64,000 bases of DNA, from the NCBI RefSeq assembly GCF_003730295.1, contig NZ_QTSZ01000017.1, positions 62,001 to 126,000 of the forward strand. The letters run 5' to 3'. Origin of the DNA: Ornithinibacillus gellani (lineage in GTDB: Bacteria > Bacillota > Bacilli > Bacillales > Amphibacillaceae). A program made the translations under genes and the position numbers. The notes below the pieces were generated by a model, which saw only the letters and a program-made list of their open reading frames with translations, made no database searches and was not told where the DNA came from. Of the stretch, positions 28,790 through 38,248 are shown piece by piece; the first letter of the stretch is position 1; the number at the start of each line of letters is the position of its first letter.

Positions 28790-28819
28790 GGGGCGCCCTT
28801 AGAAGCGCCCCCACCTCCT
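28790..28819 (-). promoter_or_regulatory. swrD ribosome site separated from AUG by a GC-rich hairpin
   Basis: Minus strand: AGGAGGTG (28819-28812), directly followed by a hairpin GGGGCGC / GCGCCCC (28811-28805 and 28796-28790, 8-nt loop), then 12 nt to the swrD ATG. If the hairpin forms, the Shine-Dalgarno is brought to about a normal distance from the start codon. Confidence 0.65.
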
Positions 28820-28820
28820 T

Positions 28821-29624
28821 TTATCGTTTTAGGTTAACGAGTTCTTGCAAAATCTCATCAGAGGTTGTAATAATTCTCGTATTTGCCTGGAAACCACGCT
28901 GAGCAGTAATCATTTCGGTAAATTCTTCTGATAAATCTACATTCGACATTTCTAATGCACCGCTAACGATTGTTGCTGCACCATCACTTTCTGGCGCAAT
29001 GATTGTTGGCTCCCCATCTGTTCCAGTACCAGCATTGCTTGTAGCACGATATAAATTACCGCCAATTTTTTCTAATCCACCTGGGTTAGCAAAAACAGCA
29101 ATTCCGATTTGCGCTCGCTCGCTTGGATTGTTATCATCTCCAACAACAGTAATCACACCATCTTTACCGATACTAATGCTATTCGCTTCGCTTAAATTAA
29201 TACGATCTCCGTTGACATCTAATACAAAATATCCATCAGCATTTACCAGATTGTCATCCCCATCTAAGTAAAAGTTCCCGGCACGGGTATATACTCTGCC
29301 TTCTGGTGTATCAAGGATAAACATGCCGTCTCCTTCTAACTGCAAATCCAATGGGCTGTTTGTTGTTTGGCTAAATCCTTGTGTATGGATATTGTCGATG
29401 GAACCAATTTTCGAACCTAGTCCAACTTGGGAAGGATTCGTACCACCTCGTACATCCGTAGGAGCATTAGCACTTACCATCGTTTGACTCATAAGATCCT
29501 GAAACGTAACACGACCTTTCTTAAACCCAACTGTATTGACGTTGGCAATATTATTTCCAATTACATCTAGCTTCGTTTGAAAACCTTTCATTCCTGAAAT
29601 TCCTGCATACATTGAACGTAACAT
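28821..29624 (-). CDS. flgE: Flagellar hook protein FlgE (FlgG-like in length)
   Basis: A 267-residue rod/hook-family protein. The N-terminal signature LDVIGNNIANVNTVGFKKG, the central VYTRAGNFYLDGDDNLVNAD and the C-terminal VDLSEEFTEMITAQRGFQAN form the conserved D0/D1 core. The gene at this place in B. subtilis encodes the hook protein FlgE (264 residues), although general pipelines often name such short members FlgG. Position after flgD favours the hook role. Confidence 0.93.
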   Translation of the reverse strand: MLRSMYAGISGMKGFQTKLDVIGNNIANVNTVGFKKGRVTFQDLMSQTMVSANAPTDVRGGTNPSQVGLGSKIGSIDNIHTQGFSQTTNSPLDLQLEGDGMFILDTPEGRVYTRAGNFYLDGDDNLVNADGYFVLDVNGDRINLSEANSISIGKDGVITVVGDDNNPSERAQIGIAVFANPGGLEKIGGNLYRATSNAGTGTDGEPTIIAPESDGAATIVSGALEMSNVDLSEEFTEMITAQRGFQANTRIITTSDEILQELVNLKR

Positions 29625-29707
29625 GTTTCATTTCCCCTTTTAGGTTATTATTTTGATGTGTGCTGCATCTGTCAGTCAGCAGCTTTGGCCTCCCTAATGG
29701 GTCCAGC

Positions 29708-30076
29708 CTATTCTTCCATTAAAATGGTTCCATTAATATTCGTAAAAATCCGATCCTTCGCTTCCGCTCGATCCATTGCTGTCACGACGGTATGATTACT
29801 TGCACTAACAAGTAGTGCTGCGTGATTCATGATAACGAGAGAATCCGTAATTCCTTTTTTTCTTGCTTCAGTGACCTTCTCACCGATTGCTGCCCATTGC
29901 TGATCATTAATATGAATATTTCTTTCCTGCAAGCGTTCTGTAGCATGCTTGCTAATCTTTAAATCCTGAGCGCCCTGTAAAACCTGTTTAAAATCAATAC
30001 TTGTTTGTTTGGGTCGCTGTGCAGAATGGATATGCAAGGAATGCTGACCAGGTACTTGGTGGATACGATGGTCCAC
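29708..30076 (-). CDS. Flagellar operon protein, TIGR02530 family
   Basis: A 122-residue conserved flagellar-operon protein of unknown function, found next to flgD in many Firmicutes. The core IDFKQVLQ...LKISKHATERLQERNI and the ending DRIFTNINGTILM are the recognisable parts. Start is GTG 30076 with AAGGAG 9 nt upstream, overlapping none of flgD. No membrane segment is seen. Family assignment is by recall of these motifs. Confidence 0.88.
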   Translation of the reverse strand: MDHRIHQVPGQHSLHIHSAQRPKQTSIDFKQVLQGAQDLKISKHATERLQERNIHINDQQWAAIGEKVTEARKKGITDSLVIMNHAALLVSASNHTVVTAMDRAEAKDRIFTNINGTILMEE

Positions 30077-30082
30077 TACGTA

Positions 30083-30571
30083 TCACTCCTTCTGTGATGG
30101 AGCATCATCTTCTTCTGGCTCATTGGTTTCTGTGGATGCATCCTTAATTTCCAAAATGGAGTCAGCATATATTTTTTCGCCATTATCCAGCTCCAATATC
30201 GCCCAGCCTTCTGATTGACTTACTGAGATAACTTTTGCAGTAATCAAATCACCTTTTTTACCAGTTTCTTCATCATAATCCTGGTAGGAGACAGTCTTGC
30301 CAATCATATGACTATACTGAATCACAGGAGACATTAATTGACTCTGTACGAGTGTGTCAATAGACTTCGACATGTTCATCATTTGTTCCAATGAAGAAAA
30401 TGTAGCCATTTGTGCTATGAAATCCCGATCTTCCATCGGATTTAATGGGTCCTGATTTTGAAGCTGTGTCATCAAAATCTTAATGAATTCGTCTTTCCCT
30501 AGTTCCGTACTTGGCGTTCGATCGGTCGTTTGATTCTTTAAATAAAAGGATGGATCGATTGTATTCATCAT
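30083..30571 (-). CDS. flgD: Hook-capping (scaffold) protein FlgD
   Basis: Scaffold that caps the growing hook (162 residues). The conserved N-terminal part is LGKDEFIKILMTQLQNQDPL and the segment after it FIAQMATFSSLEQMMNMS. The C-terminal extension is short and acidic, as in B. subtilis FlgD (YlxG). It lies 7 nt after fliK. Confidence 0.96.
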   Translation of the reverse strand: MMNTIDPSFYLKNQTTDRTPSTELGKDEFIKILMTQLQNQDPLNPMEDRDFIAQMATFSSLEQMMNMSKSIDTLVQSQLMSPVIQYSHMIGKTVSYQDYDEETGKKGDLITAKVISVSQSEGWAILELDNGEKIYADSILEIKDASTETNEPEEDDAPSQKE

Positions 30572-30578
30572 TACTCAC

Positions 30579-32003
30579 CTACACTTTCTCATCTAGCGCC
30601 TCTTGAAAAGTCTGTGCAAAATCATGTTTCTCTTGATGTGAATGACCTGAATGGGATCCACTAGCATGCTCTTGATCTTGTTCTTCAAAAGACTGATCGG
30701 CTTGTTCCTGCTGTGCTTCCTGTGTTGTTTGAATGGTTGGCTCTTGCCTTTCAATAACAACCTGATGCGGCGAAAACATATGCTTTAATTGATGCAAGTT
30801 GGATTCAAGCATTTCTTTAGCTTGTGCTGTTGCAACAACCATCTTCACGGTCATTTCGCCATTTATTTCAGTAAATCGAATGAGAATATCCCCCAGATTA
30901 CCCGGATTTAATGCAATCGTTAACTGGCTTCTCCCTGGTGACTGTAGAAAACCTGTCGTTTGAATTGCTTTTTCAAACTGGGACATCAATTGTTTATCAA
31001 CCGTTGGCGAATCCTGTGTCAATTGCACATGTACAACATATTGCTCCAACTTAGACATTGGTAGAACAGTACCTGCAGCATGAGGCTGTGTCACTTCTGT
31101 TGGTTTCGTAATCGTTTCTGGCTCCAACTGCATTTCATGAATGAGCCATTTGGCAATATCTTTACTTGTCAGCTCTGCATTCATTGGATAATGCTGCTGG
31201 ACTTTAGAGTGACTGCGTTTTTCAAATAGATGTATTAACTTTTCTCTTATTCCCTGCTCTTCTGTATCCTGTGTTGGAAACACTTTTTCTCTGTTTACTT
31301 CAGCGGTTATTTTGACATCTGCCCAATCTTCAACCGGGACTGGCTCATATGGCCCAATTTGAATGGGGATAGGTTCGTTGGGCCTATTCCAATTTGGATG
31401 TACCGCCTCCATTGGTGTAGACGACTTCGCTCCCAATGCATTTTGTTGCTGCATAAGCAGTGAGTATTGTTCAAGCAATTGTAGCAGCTGGGGTGCATGT
31501 TCCAGTGCCTCCTGCATTGTCGTTACACGAGCCAAAATGGCGTCCAGTTGCTTCTCTAGCTGCTTCAGTTGATTATCCAGCTCTTCTTCTGTCGCTGTTA
31601 TATGCATGACCTGCTCCGTATCGGCAATTTCTTCTACATGCGATATCCCCTCTATCGGAACGGCAGCTGACAGTTCTTGTAACGAATCACTCGGTTGAGC
31701 CAAAGCGCCTGTTTGAACGAGGATATTTTCCAGTTGAGCAATCCCATCCATGTTCCACGGCATAGTTGGAATAGGCTTGGTAGACCATTCATCCTGGTTT
31801 TCTTCCAATTCCATCGTCATGCTTTCCTTCTCATTGGCAGTCATTTCCTTTTCAACCGCTTCCCTATCAGTTGTCGTCACATCTTGTAATGCTGCTAATT
31901 GTTGTCCGAAGGTAGATGTACTTGAATCGGCACTTTCCTTTTCCGCTAACCTACCATCCGATAAAGATATACCTGAAGTGAATAATGTATTCATCTGGAT
32001 CAT
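30579..32003 (-). CDS. fliK: Flagellar hook-length control protein FliK
   Basis: Secreted ruler and substrate-specificity switch protein, 474 residues. The N-terminal and middle part is acidic, Gln/Thr-rich and poorly conserved. The C-terminal FliK domain is clear (LTIALNPGNLGDILIRFTEI, about residues 360-380), followed by a Gln/His-rich tail. ATG 32003 directly follows AAAGGGGGTGAAAAA; the frame is open six codons upstream through that ribosome site. Confidence 0.94.
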   Translation of the reverse strand: MIQMNTLFTSGISLSDGRLAEKESADSSTSTFGQQLAALQDVTTTDREAVEKEMTANEKESMTMELEENQDEWSTKPIPTMPWNMDGIAQLENILVQTGALAQPSDSLQELSAAVPIEGISHVEEIADTEQVMHITATEEELDNQLKQLEKQLDAILARVTTMQEALEHAPQLLQLLEQYSLLMQQQNALGAKSSTPMEAVHPNWNRPNEPIPIQIGPYEPVPVEDWADVKITAEVNREKVFPTQDTEEQGIREKLIHLFEKRSHSKVQQHYPMNAELTSKDIAKWLIHEMQLEPETITKPTEVTQPHAAGTVLPMSKLEQYVVHVQLTQDSPTVDKQLMSQFEKAIQTTGFLQSPGRSQLTIALNPGNLGDILIRFTEINGEMTVKMVVATAQAKEMLESNLHQLKHMFSPHQVVIERQEPTIQTTQEAQQEQADQSFEEQDQEHASGSHSGHSHQEKHDFAQTFQEALDEKV

Positions 32004-32038
32004 TTTTTCACCCCCTTTCAAGGTCGTGATGTTGATAT

Positions 32039-32629
32039 TTATTGTTGAAGCATGTTTTTTGTCAGTTTGGCGGCTATTTCCGGGTCCATCGCACCTAAGA
32101 TTGATCCGCGAACCTTAGAAGAAACCTGTGCTAAAATAGTTGCAGCCTCCTGATGACTCATTTTCTCAAGTATTTGTGCTGCTTGCTTACCTTCCATCGT
32201 TCGAAAGGAAGCAGCCAGTTCCTTGAGCATGTCCTTTTCTTCGGTAGCTGTGCCCTCTGGAAGATCAGATGCAGCTACTTTCGCTTCCAAATGTTTTACC
32301 TTTTCTTCCAACTGGGTAATCGTGCCATGTAAATCTTCATTTTCCTTCTCGATTAATTTAAGATCCGCATTCTTCACTGCAATATCCGTTTCCAAATCTT
32401 CAATAACTAATTCAAGTGAAGGCCCTGCCTCTTCATCCGGAATCATCTTGGAAACGACAGGAATATTTCGTCCTTTGTCCTTTAACCAATCCATTACTTC
32501 AAAACCCGCGAAGGATAGGGCAGCGATGATCAGCGCTATCACGATCATAATTGGAATCACAATTGCAAAAACGACCCATAAAATGGGATTGGAGCGTTTT
32601 TTATGCTTGCTATTCATTTTCCCTGCCAT
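32039..32629 (-). CDS. ylxF: YlxF/MotE-family flagellar protein
   Basis: A membrane-anchored coiled-coil protein of 196 residues: one N-terminal membrane helix (about 16-38), a long heptad region (IEDLETDIAVKNADLKLIEK), and a C-terminal MgtE-N-like helical domain (GKQAAQILEKMSHQEAATIL). The position between fliJ and fliK matches B. subtilis ylxF. It probably assists secretion or stator function; this is not established. ATG 32629 is preferred (AGGTGA upstream); ATG 32635 is an alternative. Confidence 0.88.
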   Translation of the reverse strand: MAGKMNSKHKKRSNPILWVVFAIVIPIMIVIALIIAALSFAGFEVMDWLKDKGRNIPVVSKMIPDEEAGPSLELVIEDLETDIAVKNADLKLIEKENEDLHGTITQLEEKVKHLEAKVAASDLPEGTATEEKDMLKELAASFRTMEGKQAAQILEKMSHQEAATILAQVSSKVRGSILGAMDPEIAAKLTKNMLQQ

Positions 32630-32634
32630 TTTCA

Positions 32635-33081
32635 TCACCTATTATTCTGGCTCACATATTGCTGGATAGATACTTCATCCATTGCCATTGTTTCCTGTCT
32701 ACGCACCGTTTCCGCAAATTCCTTTTCACGTATTTCAATGATTTTCTCGAACTTTTTCACTTCCACATGTGCGTCAGTGAGCGTAGCTTGTCTTGCCTCC
32801 ATCTCGGAACGAGCAAGTTGTACTTTTTTCTGCAATTCCATCATTTGTCGATTTAGCACTTCTATGTAAGCTGCTTGCTCTTTCATGACATCAATTTGAA
32901 TCGTATGTTGAAGGGAATCTTCATAAGACTCCTCTGCTTCTTCTTTTTGTTTAAGCAAACGATATAATTGCGTCGCAGCATCCTCGAAAAACTGCATTGC
33001 TTGGCTATAGGCTGATTGCGCTTCATTTTTTTCTCTTTCTCGTATATGAAGTATTTTTGATAATGCAACCGTATTTGTCAT
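32635..33081 (-). CDS. fliJ: Flagellar export chaperone FliJ
   Basis: A 148-residue antiparallel coiled-coil protein, the stalk-like partner of the FliI ATPase. It is almost wholly charged helix (ILHIREREKNEAQSAYSQAM, then RREFAETVRRQE-like C-terminal pattern). The start ATG overlaps the fliI stop by 4 nt, which supports the family call. Confidence 0.92.
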   Translation of the reverse strand: MTNTVALSKILHIREREKNEAQSAYSQAMQFFEDAATQLYRLLKQKEEAEESYEDSLQHTIQIDVMKEQAAYIEVLNRQMMELQKKVQLARSEMEARQATLTDAHVEVKKFEKIIEIREKEFAETVRRQETMAMDEVSIQQYVSQNNR

Positions 33082-34400
33082 GACGTGACACCCCCATGTA
33101 ACAGCCTTTCCATTTGCAGCACGGAGTCTGATAAAGGCTGTGTTTCATAAACATCCTGCTTTAAAAAAGCTTGTATTTTTGGATAGTAAGCAATTGCCCG
33201 ATCGATTTCTTGACTTGTTCCCCTTTTATAGGCACCTATTTGGATCAATTCACTATTTTCCTCATAGGAGGCCATTAACGTACGTAACTCCTGCGCGTTC
33301 TGCCGATGATTTTCGTCTACGATAGCATGCATGACACGACTAATTGACTTCAGAGCATTGATTGCTGGAAACTGCCCACGTTCTGCTAATTTTCTATCCA
33401 TGACGAAGTGCCCATCTAAAATTCCTCTTACCGTATCCGCAATCGGTTCGTTCATATCATCCCCATCGACCAATACCGTGTAAAAAGCTGTAATAGCGCC
33501 TATTTCATTTGTACCAGTTCGTTCCAATAACTTAGGTAATGCTGCAAAAACCGATGGCGTATAGCCTTTCGTCGTCGGTGGCTCTCCAACTGCTAACCCT
33601 GTTTCTCGCTGTGCCATTGCAAATCTGGTCACAGAATCCATCATGAGATTAACTTGGTAGCCTTGGTCACGAAAATATTCACTAATTGCTGTAGCGGTAT
33701 ATGCACCCTTGATTCGCATTAGCGCGGGCTGATCTGATGTCGCTACGACAACAATTGATTTTTTTAAACCTTCTGGGCCAAGATCATTCTCGATAAATTC
33801 ACGTACTTCACGACCTCGTTCACCGATAAGCGCAATCACATTCAAATCCGCTTCACTATTTCTGGCAATCATCCCAAGTAAAGTACTTTTACCAACACCA
33901 CTACCCGCAAAAAGACCAACCCGTTGCCCTTTTCCAACGGTTAGTAAACTATCAATAACCTTTACACCGACCTGAACCGGTTCCTTTATGGATGCACGTT
34001 TCAGTGGGTTTGGTGGCGATTGCTCTGTTGAATAGGATACCAACCCCTTCGGTAATGCTGATTGATCCAGTGGCTTTCCCAGTGAATCTAGCACACTTCC
34101 AATTAAGCTTCTGCCTACTTTAATTTTTAGCGCCTTTCCTGTAGATTCAACAAGACAGCCTGGCCCAATCTCTGTTACTTCACCAAAGGGCATGAGCAGC
34201 ATTTTTTCTTGGTTAAAACCAACAACCTCAGCCACTACAGGTTTACCTCTTTTTGAGGAAGGATGGATGTAACATACTTCACCAATGTTCGCGGCAGGTC
34301 CTTTTGATTCAATCATCAACCCAACTACCTGCTGCACACTTCCATAACGTTTATATGTATCCATATTTTTCATATCGGATAAAACCTGCAGTCTACTCAT
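33078..34400 (-). CDS. fliI: Flagellum-specific export ATPase FliI
   Basis: Hexameric ATPase of the export apparatus, related to F1 beta. Walker A GLFAGSGVGKSTLLG is near residue 164, Walker B in VNLMMDSVTRFAMAQRE, and VGEPPTTKGYTPSVF is family-specific. It has 440 residues. The ATG immediately follows the fliH stop. Confidence 0.98.
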   Translation of the reverse strand: MSRLQVLSDMKNMDTYKRYGSVQQVVGLMIESKGPAANIGEVCYIHPSSKRGKPVVAEVVGFNQEKMLLMPFGEVTEIGPGCLVESTGKALKIKVGRSLIGSVLDSLGKPLDQSALPKGLVSYSTEQSPPNPLKRASIKEPVQVGVKVIDSLLTVGKGQRVGLFAGSGVGKSTLLGMIARNSEADLNVIALIGERGREVREFIENDLGPEGLKKSIVVVATSDQPALMRIKGAYTATAISEYFRDQGYQVNLMMDSVTRFAMAQRETGLAVGEPPTTKGYTPSVFAALPKLLERTGTNEIGAITAFYTVLVDGDDMNEPIADTVRGILDGHFVMDRKLAERGQFPAINALKSISRVMHAIVDENHRQNAQELRTLMASYEENSELIQIGAYKRGTSQEIDRAIAYYPKIQAFLKQDVYETQPLSDSVLQMERLLHGGVTS

Positions 34401-35168
34401 TTACTCGTCTCCATTTAATACTTCCTGTAATTGGATGCGGATTGATTCCAGCTGTGTATCAATACTGGCATCGATTTTCCCATATGGATGTTCGATGACA
34501 CAGCTTCCTGCTGACAATGAATCATCTATACCAATCGATAACGTTGCATGCTGATCCAGCATCCGCATGAGCTCATCCTTTTGCGCCAACACGTACTCAT
34601 AATCATCTGGATGCAAATAAATCGAAATGGCTGGCTGATTTTTTACTTCCTGAATGGCAGCTCTCACAAGCGGCAGAAAGGTTGTTCTATCTTCATTGAT
34701 GGTTCTCTTCATTATTTTTCCTGCGATTTGAATGCCAATTTCCAAAATATCTTCTTCCGCATGGTCAATTGTGTCATGATAGTCATTCCGTGCGGAGGCG
34801 ACGATGTCATTCATCTGCTGAATTAAAGCTTCATATTCCTTTGCACCAGCCTGCTTCCCCAGGTTTAATCCCTCTTGAAAACCAGCTTGCTTGGCTTGGT
34901 CTATCCACCCCGCTTTTTCGGTTTCCCAGTCTTCACGTTCTTTTTCTATCTGTTCTTGCGTTTCTTTTAGTAGCTGGTTCTTTTGTGCACGCAATTCCAT
35001 CAATTCATCCTGCAAGAGCTTCAATTCTTGCATACTGCTTTGCTTGGCGGATTGAACATTATCCTGTAGTTGAAACTGTTGACGCACGGTCTTCATGGAC
35101 TTAATTTTAACGATGCGTCCATTAGATGCATGTTCATTTTCCTGTGGATAATCAGACAATGATATCAT
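34401..35168 (-). CDS. fliH: Flagellar export regulator FliH
   Basis: Negative regulator and anchor of FliI, 255 residues. A coiled-coil N-terminal half (LMELRAQKNQLLKETQEQIE) is followed by GxxxG-like repeats (KQAGFQEGLNLGKQAGAKEY) and a V-ATPase subunit E-like C terminus ending GKIDASIDTQLESIRIQLQ. ATG 35168 is preferred, with AGAGGTG 6 nt upstream; it overlaps the fliG end by 17 nt. Confidence 0.92.
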   Translation of the reverse strand: MISLSDYPQENEHASNGRIVKIKSMKTVRQQFQLQDNVQSAKQSSMQELKLLQDELMELRAQKNQLLKETQEQIEKEREDWETEKAGWIDQAKQAGFQEGLNLGKQAGAKEYEALIQQMNDIVASARNDYHDTIDHAEEDILEIGIQIAGKIMKRTINEDRTTFLPLVRAAIQEVKNQPAISIYLHPDDYEYVLAQKDELMRMLDQHATLSIGIDDSLSAGSCVIEHPYGKIDASIDTQLESIRIQLQEVLNGDE

Positions 35169-36165
35169 CTCCTCCACCTCTTGCAATGACAATTTCGCCA
35201 ACATCTTCTAAGCGCCGGATAACAGAAACAATACGCGTCTGCGCTTCTTCCACATCCCGCAAACGAACAGGACCCATGTATTCCATTTCTTCTTTAAAGG
35301 TTTCTGCCATTCGCTGTGACATATTCTTAAAGACAATATCCTTTACTTCATCACTTGCTACACGTAATGCTAAACGCAGGTCTTCATTTTCCACTTCTCG
35401 AATCACGCGTTGGATGGCACGATTATCCAGAATAACAATATCCTCAAAGACAAACATCCGTTTTTTGATTTCTTCCGCAAGTTCTGGATCTTGTATTTCA
35501 AGTGCGTCCAGAATAGTTCTTTCAGTACTTCGATCTACTCCATTCAAAACTTCCACAACAGCTTGAATTCCACCAGTTTGCGTATAATCATCTGTAAAGG
35601 ATGAAGATATGTTTTTTTCTAATACCTGTTCCACCTGACTAATGATTTCCGGTGAAGTTGAATCCATTGTTGCGATTCGTCTGGCAATATCCGCCTGCAT
35701 ATCCTGGGGCAGCTCCGAAAGTATTTGACCCGACTGCTCTGAATCCAAATAGGATAATACAAGTGCGATGGTTTGCGGATGCTCCCCTTGAATAAAGTTC
35801 AGTAATTGCTGTGGATCAGCCTTGCGTGCAAAATCAAACGGACGCACCTGTAAAGAAGAAGTAAGGCGGTTAATGATATTGGTTGCTTCTTCCTTACCAA
35901 ATGCCTTTTCTAATACCGTTTTGGCATAACCAATTCCGCCTTGAGATATATAATCCTGAGCCAATGCGATTTGGTGAAATTGTTCCACCACATCCTCTTT
36001 CATATCTGTGTCTACTTTTTTTACAGAGGATATTTCAAGGCTAAGCTTTTCAATCTCTTCTTCTGTCAAATGTTTATATACTTGGGCCGACACATCCGGT
36101 CCCAATGAAATTAGTAGAATGGCTGCTTTTTGTTTCCCTGTTAAAGCACCCTTTTGCCTTGCCAT
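35152..36165 (-). CDS. fliG: Flagellar motor switch protein FliG
   Basis: Rotor protein that binds the MS ring and meets the stators. The N-terminal domain has KQKAAILLISLGPDVSAQV, the middle LVLSYLDSEQSGQILSELP with EHPQTIA, and the C-terminal torque helix EEIKKRMFVFEDIVILDNRA. ATG 36165 with GGAGGTG upstream gives 337 residues, matching B. subtilis (338); an upstream in-frame start lacks a ribosome site. Confidence 0.98.
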   Translation of the reverse strand: MARQKGALTGKQKAAILLISLGPDVSAQVYKHLTEEEIEKLSLEISSVKKVDTDMKEDVVEQFHQIALAQDYISQGGIGYAKTVLEKAFGKEEATNIINRLTSSLQVRPFDFARKADPQQLLNFIQGEHPQTIALVLSYLDSEQSGQILSELPQDMQADIARRIATMDSTSPEIISQVEQVLEKNISSSFTDDYTQTGGIQAVVEVLNGVDRSTERTILDALEIQDPELAEEIKKRMFVFEDIVILDNRAIQRVIREVENEDLRLALRVASDEVKDIVFKNMSQRMAETFKEEMEYMGPVRLRDVEEAQTRIVSVIRRLEDVGEIVIARGGGDDIIV

Positions 36166-36176
36166 AGAAACACCTC

Positions 36177-37769
36177 CTAATCTTCCCCAATCCAACTTCG
36201 AAGTAGCTTCGCAAAATCATCGGGTTTTTCCTTCGCCATTTTTTCCAATTGCTTTTTACGGACAATTGCTTCTGTCTCCTCGGTATCGCCAATATCTGGA
36301 ACCTGGATATTTACTGCAGGAGTTGGTACCTCCATGATCGTTTCCTCTTCTACCGTTTCACGTTTTCGAAGCAGCATGATGAGCAATAGCGCAATCAGGA
36401 TTAGCAATGCCCCACCAGTAACATACATCCATAACGGAATACCTGTTGGTTCTGTTTGTGGTAAGGATGCACTTTCACTAAATTCCTGGAAGACGATGGA
36501 TATATTCTCTTCCGGTGTAATTGCTTCGTATTCTTTATCAATTGACGTGCGAACAATGGATTGAAGAATAGAGGCAATTCCTTGTTCTACGAGTGCTTGA
36601 TCGTTTTGTGACAGGTACTCTATTTTATCTCCATCTCGTTCTTTCACGCGGTTAACGACAACCTGAATCCCTAAATCTCTTACTTTATACGGACTTTCTA
36701 CTATTTCCTTTTGAATCCGATTGAATTCATTGTTAATTGTTTCCTTCACAAGCTCATAATCGCCATCTTCATCTTCCGTTGCTTGATAAGTACCTGCCGT
36801 GTCCTCTTCACCAGTTCCCGAAGTTCCACCAGGCACTTGCCCTCCAGTGTACGTCTCATGAATCGATTCAATGCTGACAGGCAAGCCTTCCATCGTTTCT
36901 TCATCAACTGGATCAACTAATTCTTCTACTCGGTTTTCCTGTGTGAAATCCACATCTGTTGTCACGGATACAACAACATTTTCCATGCCGACCATCGAAC
37001 CTAGCATGTTTTGTACACGGACCTGAAGATCACGTTCAATGTCTTTTTTCACACCTTGCTGGTAGGCAAATCCTTCTTGTGCCGTTCCTTCTTTGCTATT
37101 TCGCTCAAAGCTCTCTAAATATTGGTTCGTAATAACAATATTATCTGGTGTCACATTTGGAACAGCTTTTGAAACGAGATGATACAATGCATCAATTTGA
37201 TTCCCTTGAAATTGATAGCCTGGTTTTGTGTGAATCTTAATCGCAACACTTGCCGGTTGTTCTGCTTCACTCACAAAAACTGTTTCCTTAGGCATCGTAA
37301 TCATTACCGATGCATTTTCTATACCATCAATGCCCTTGATTAGATTAGCCAATTCTGTTTGCATGGCATCCAATTTAATAACATCGAACTCGTTGTCGGT
37401 TATTCCCCAAGAGGCATTTTCACTAAAAAAAGAATAATCAATGTTACCACTATTTGGAATTCCTTGGCCTGCTAAATCAATAAGTAACGAATCGACCTGG
37501 TTATCTGGGACTGTTATCGTTGTTCCGCCATTAGCAATTTCATATGTAACTCCTCTGGCATCCAATTCCGTTTTGATTTGACCAGCCTCTTGGGCAGATA
37601 AATTGCTATATAACGGCACTAAATTCGACTGATTTGCAAAAAATAAAATAATGCCAATAAGCATTACGACCAGTACAGTAGAACCGATAAATACGCTTTT
37701 TTGCACCTTCGACCGATTTTGCCAAAACGAAGTCAGTGTGGTCTGCATTTGTTTCAAATTTTCTTTCAT
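36177..37769 (-). CDS. fliF: Flagellar MS-ring protein FliF
   Basis: Forms the membrane ring that seeds the basal body. There are two membrane helices (about residues 24-45 and 448-468) and a large external part with ring-building motifs (NLSAQEAGQIKTELDARGV). The cytoplasmic tail ends in PDDFAKLLRSWIGED, the FliG-binding segment. Length is 530 residues. A 157-bp gap with a hairpin separates it from fliE. Confidence 0.97.
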   Translation of the reverse strand: MKENLKQMQTTLTSFWQNRSKVQKSVFIGSTVLVVMLIGIILFFANQSNLVPLYSNLSAQEAGQIKTELDARGVTYEIANGGTTITVPDNQVDSLLIDLAGQGIPNSGNIDYSFFSENASWGITDNEFDVIKLDAMQTELANLIKGIDGIENASVMITMPKETVFVSEAEQPASVAIKIHTKPGYQFQGNQIDALYHLVSKAVPNVTPDNIVITNQYLESFERNSKEGTAQEGFAYQQGVKKDIERDLQVRVQNMLGSMVGMENVVVSVTTDVDFTQENRVEELVDPVDEETMEGLPVSIESIHETYTGGQVPGGTSGTGEEDTAGTYQATEDEDGDYELVKETINNEFNRIQKEIVESPYKVRDLGIQVVVNRVKERDGDKIEYLSQNDQALVEQGIASILQSIVRTSIDKEYEAITPEENISIVFQEFSESASLPQTEPTGIPLWMYVTGGALLILIALLLIMLLRKRETVEEETIMEVPTPAVNIQVPDIGDTEETEAIVRKKQLEKMAKEKPDDFAKLLRSWIGED

Positions 37770-37823
37770 ATAATCCCCTCTATACTACAACGACAATATC
37801 TAACATATAAAAGCAGTACAAAA

Positions 37824-37850
37824 GTTCAGTAGGTTTCCAGCCACCTGAAC
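37824..37850 (-). repeat. Hairpin in the fliE-fliF gap
   Basis: GTTCAG / CTGAAC (37850-37845 and 37829-37824), with a further GG/CC pair inside, in the only sizeable gap within the early fla genes. No T run follows, so full termination is unlikely. Confidence 0.5.
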
Positions 37851-37926
37851 CGTTAACAAACATTCATTCTTTTTATGTATTCCACTAGTCATGACAAATT
37901 ACCTGAAGCCATACAGATGATGCTAT

Positions 37927-38232
37927 TTATACTTGCATTCTCATAATCTCGTTATAAGCATCAATAACCTTGCGTTGAATTTGCACAGATGTTTCCAATG
38001 TAATGCTCGCCTTTTGTGACTGAATCATCACCTGATGTAGATCATCAATGTTTCCGTTTATCAGTGCTTTCGTCGCTTGATCGGATTGTTGCTGAGCTGC
38101 ATCTACCTGTTCAATCGCTTTTTTTAATTCCTGCGCAAAGCCCTGTGTCTTATTACTTTCAGTTGAAGCTAGTTTAGCTGACTGTAATGGCTGTACACCT
38201 ATAGACTGTAATCCCAATATTTGCTGGTTCAT
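37927..38232 (-). CDS. fliE: Flagellar hook-basal body protein FliE
   Basis: A 101-residue rod adapter joining the MS ring to the rod and export gate. The C-terminal half is conserved (DDLHQVMIQSQKASITLETS, then VQIQRKVIDAYNEIMRMQV). It lies 16 nt after flgC. Confidence 0.96.
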   Translation of the reverse strand: MNQQILGLQSIGVQPLQSAKLASTESNKTQGFAQELKKAIEQVDAAQQQSDQATKALINGNIDDLHQVMIQSQKASITLETSVQIQRKVIDAYNEIMRMQV

Positions 38233-38248
38233 ATATATCTACTCCTGC

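Noticed and set aside
28821-29624. Naming this gene flgG
   Set aside because: The sequence is FlgG-sized, but the syntenic B. subtilis gene is the hook gene flgE and it follows flgD.
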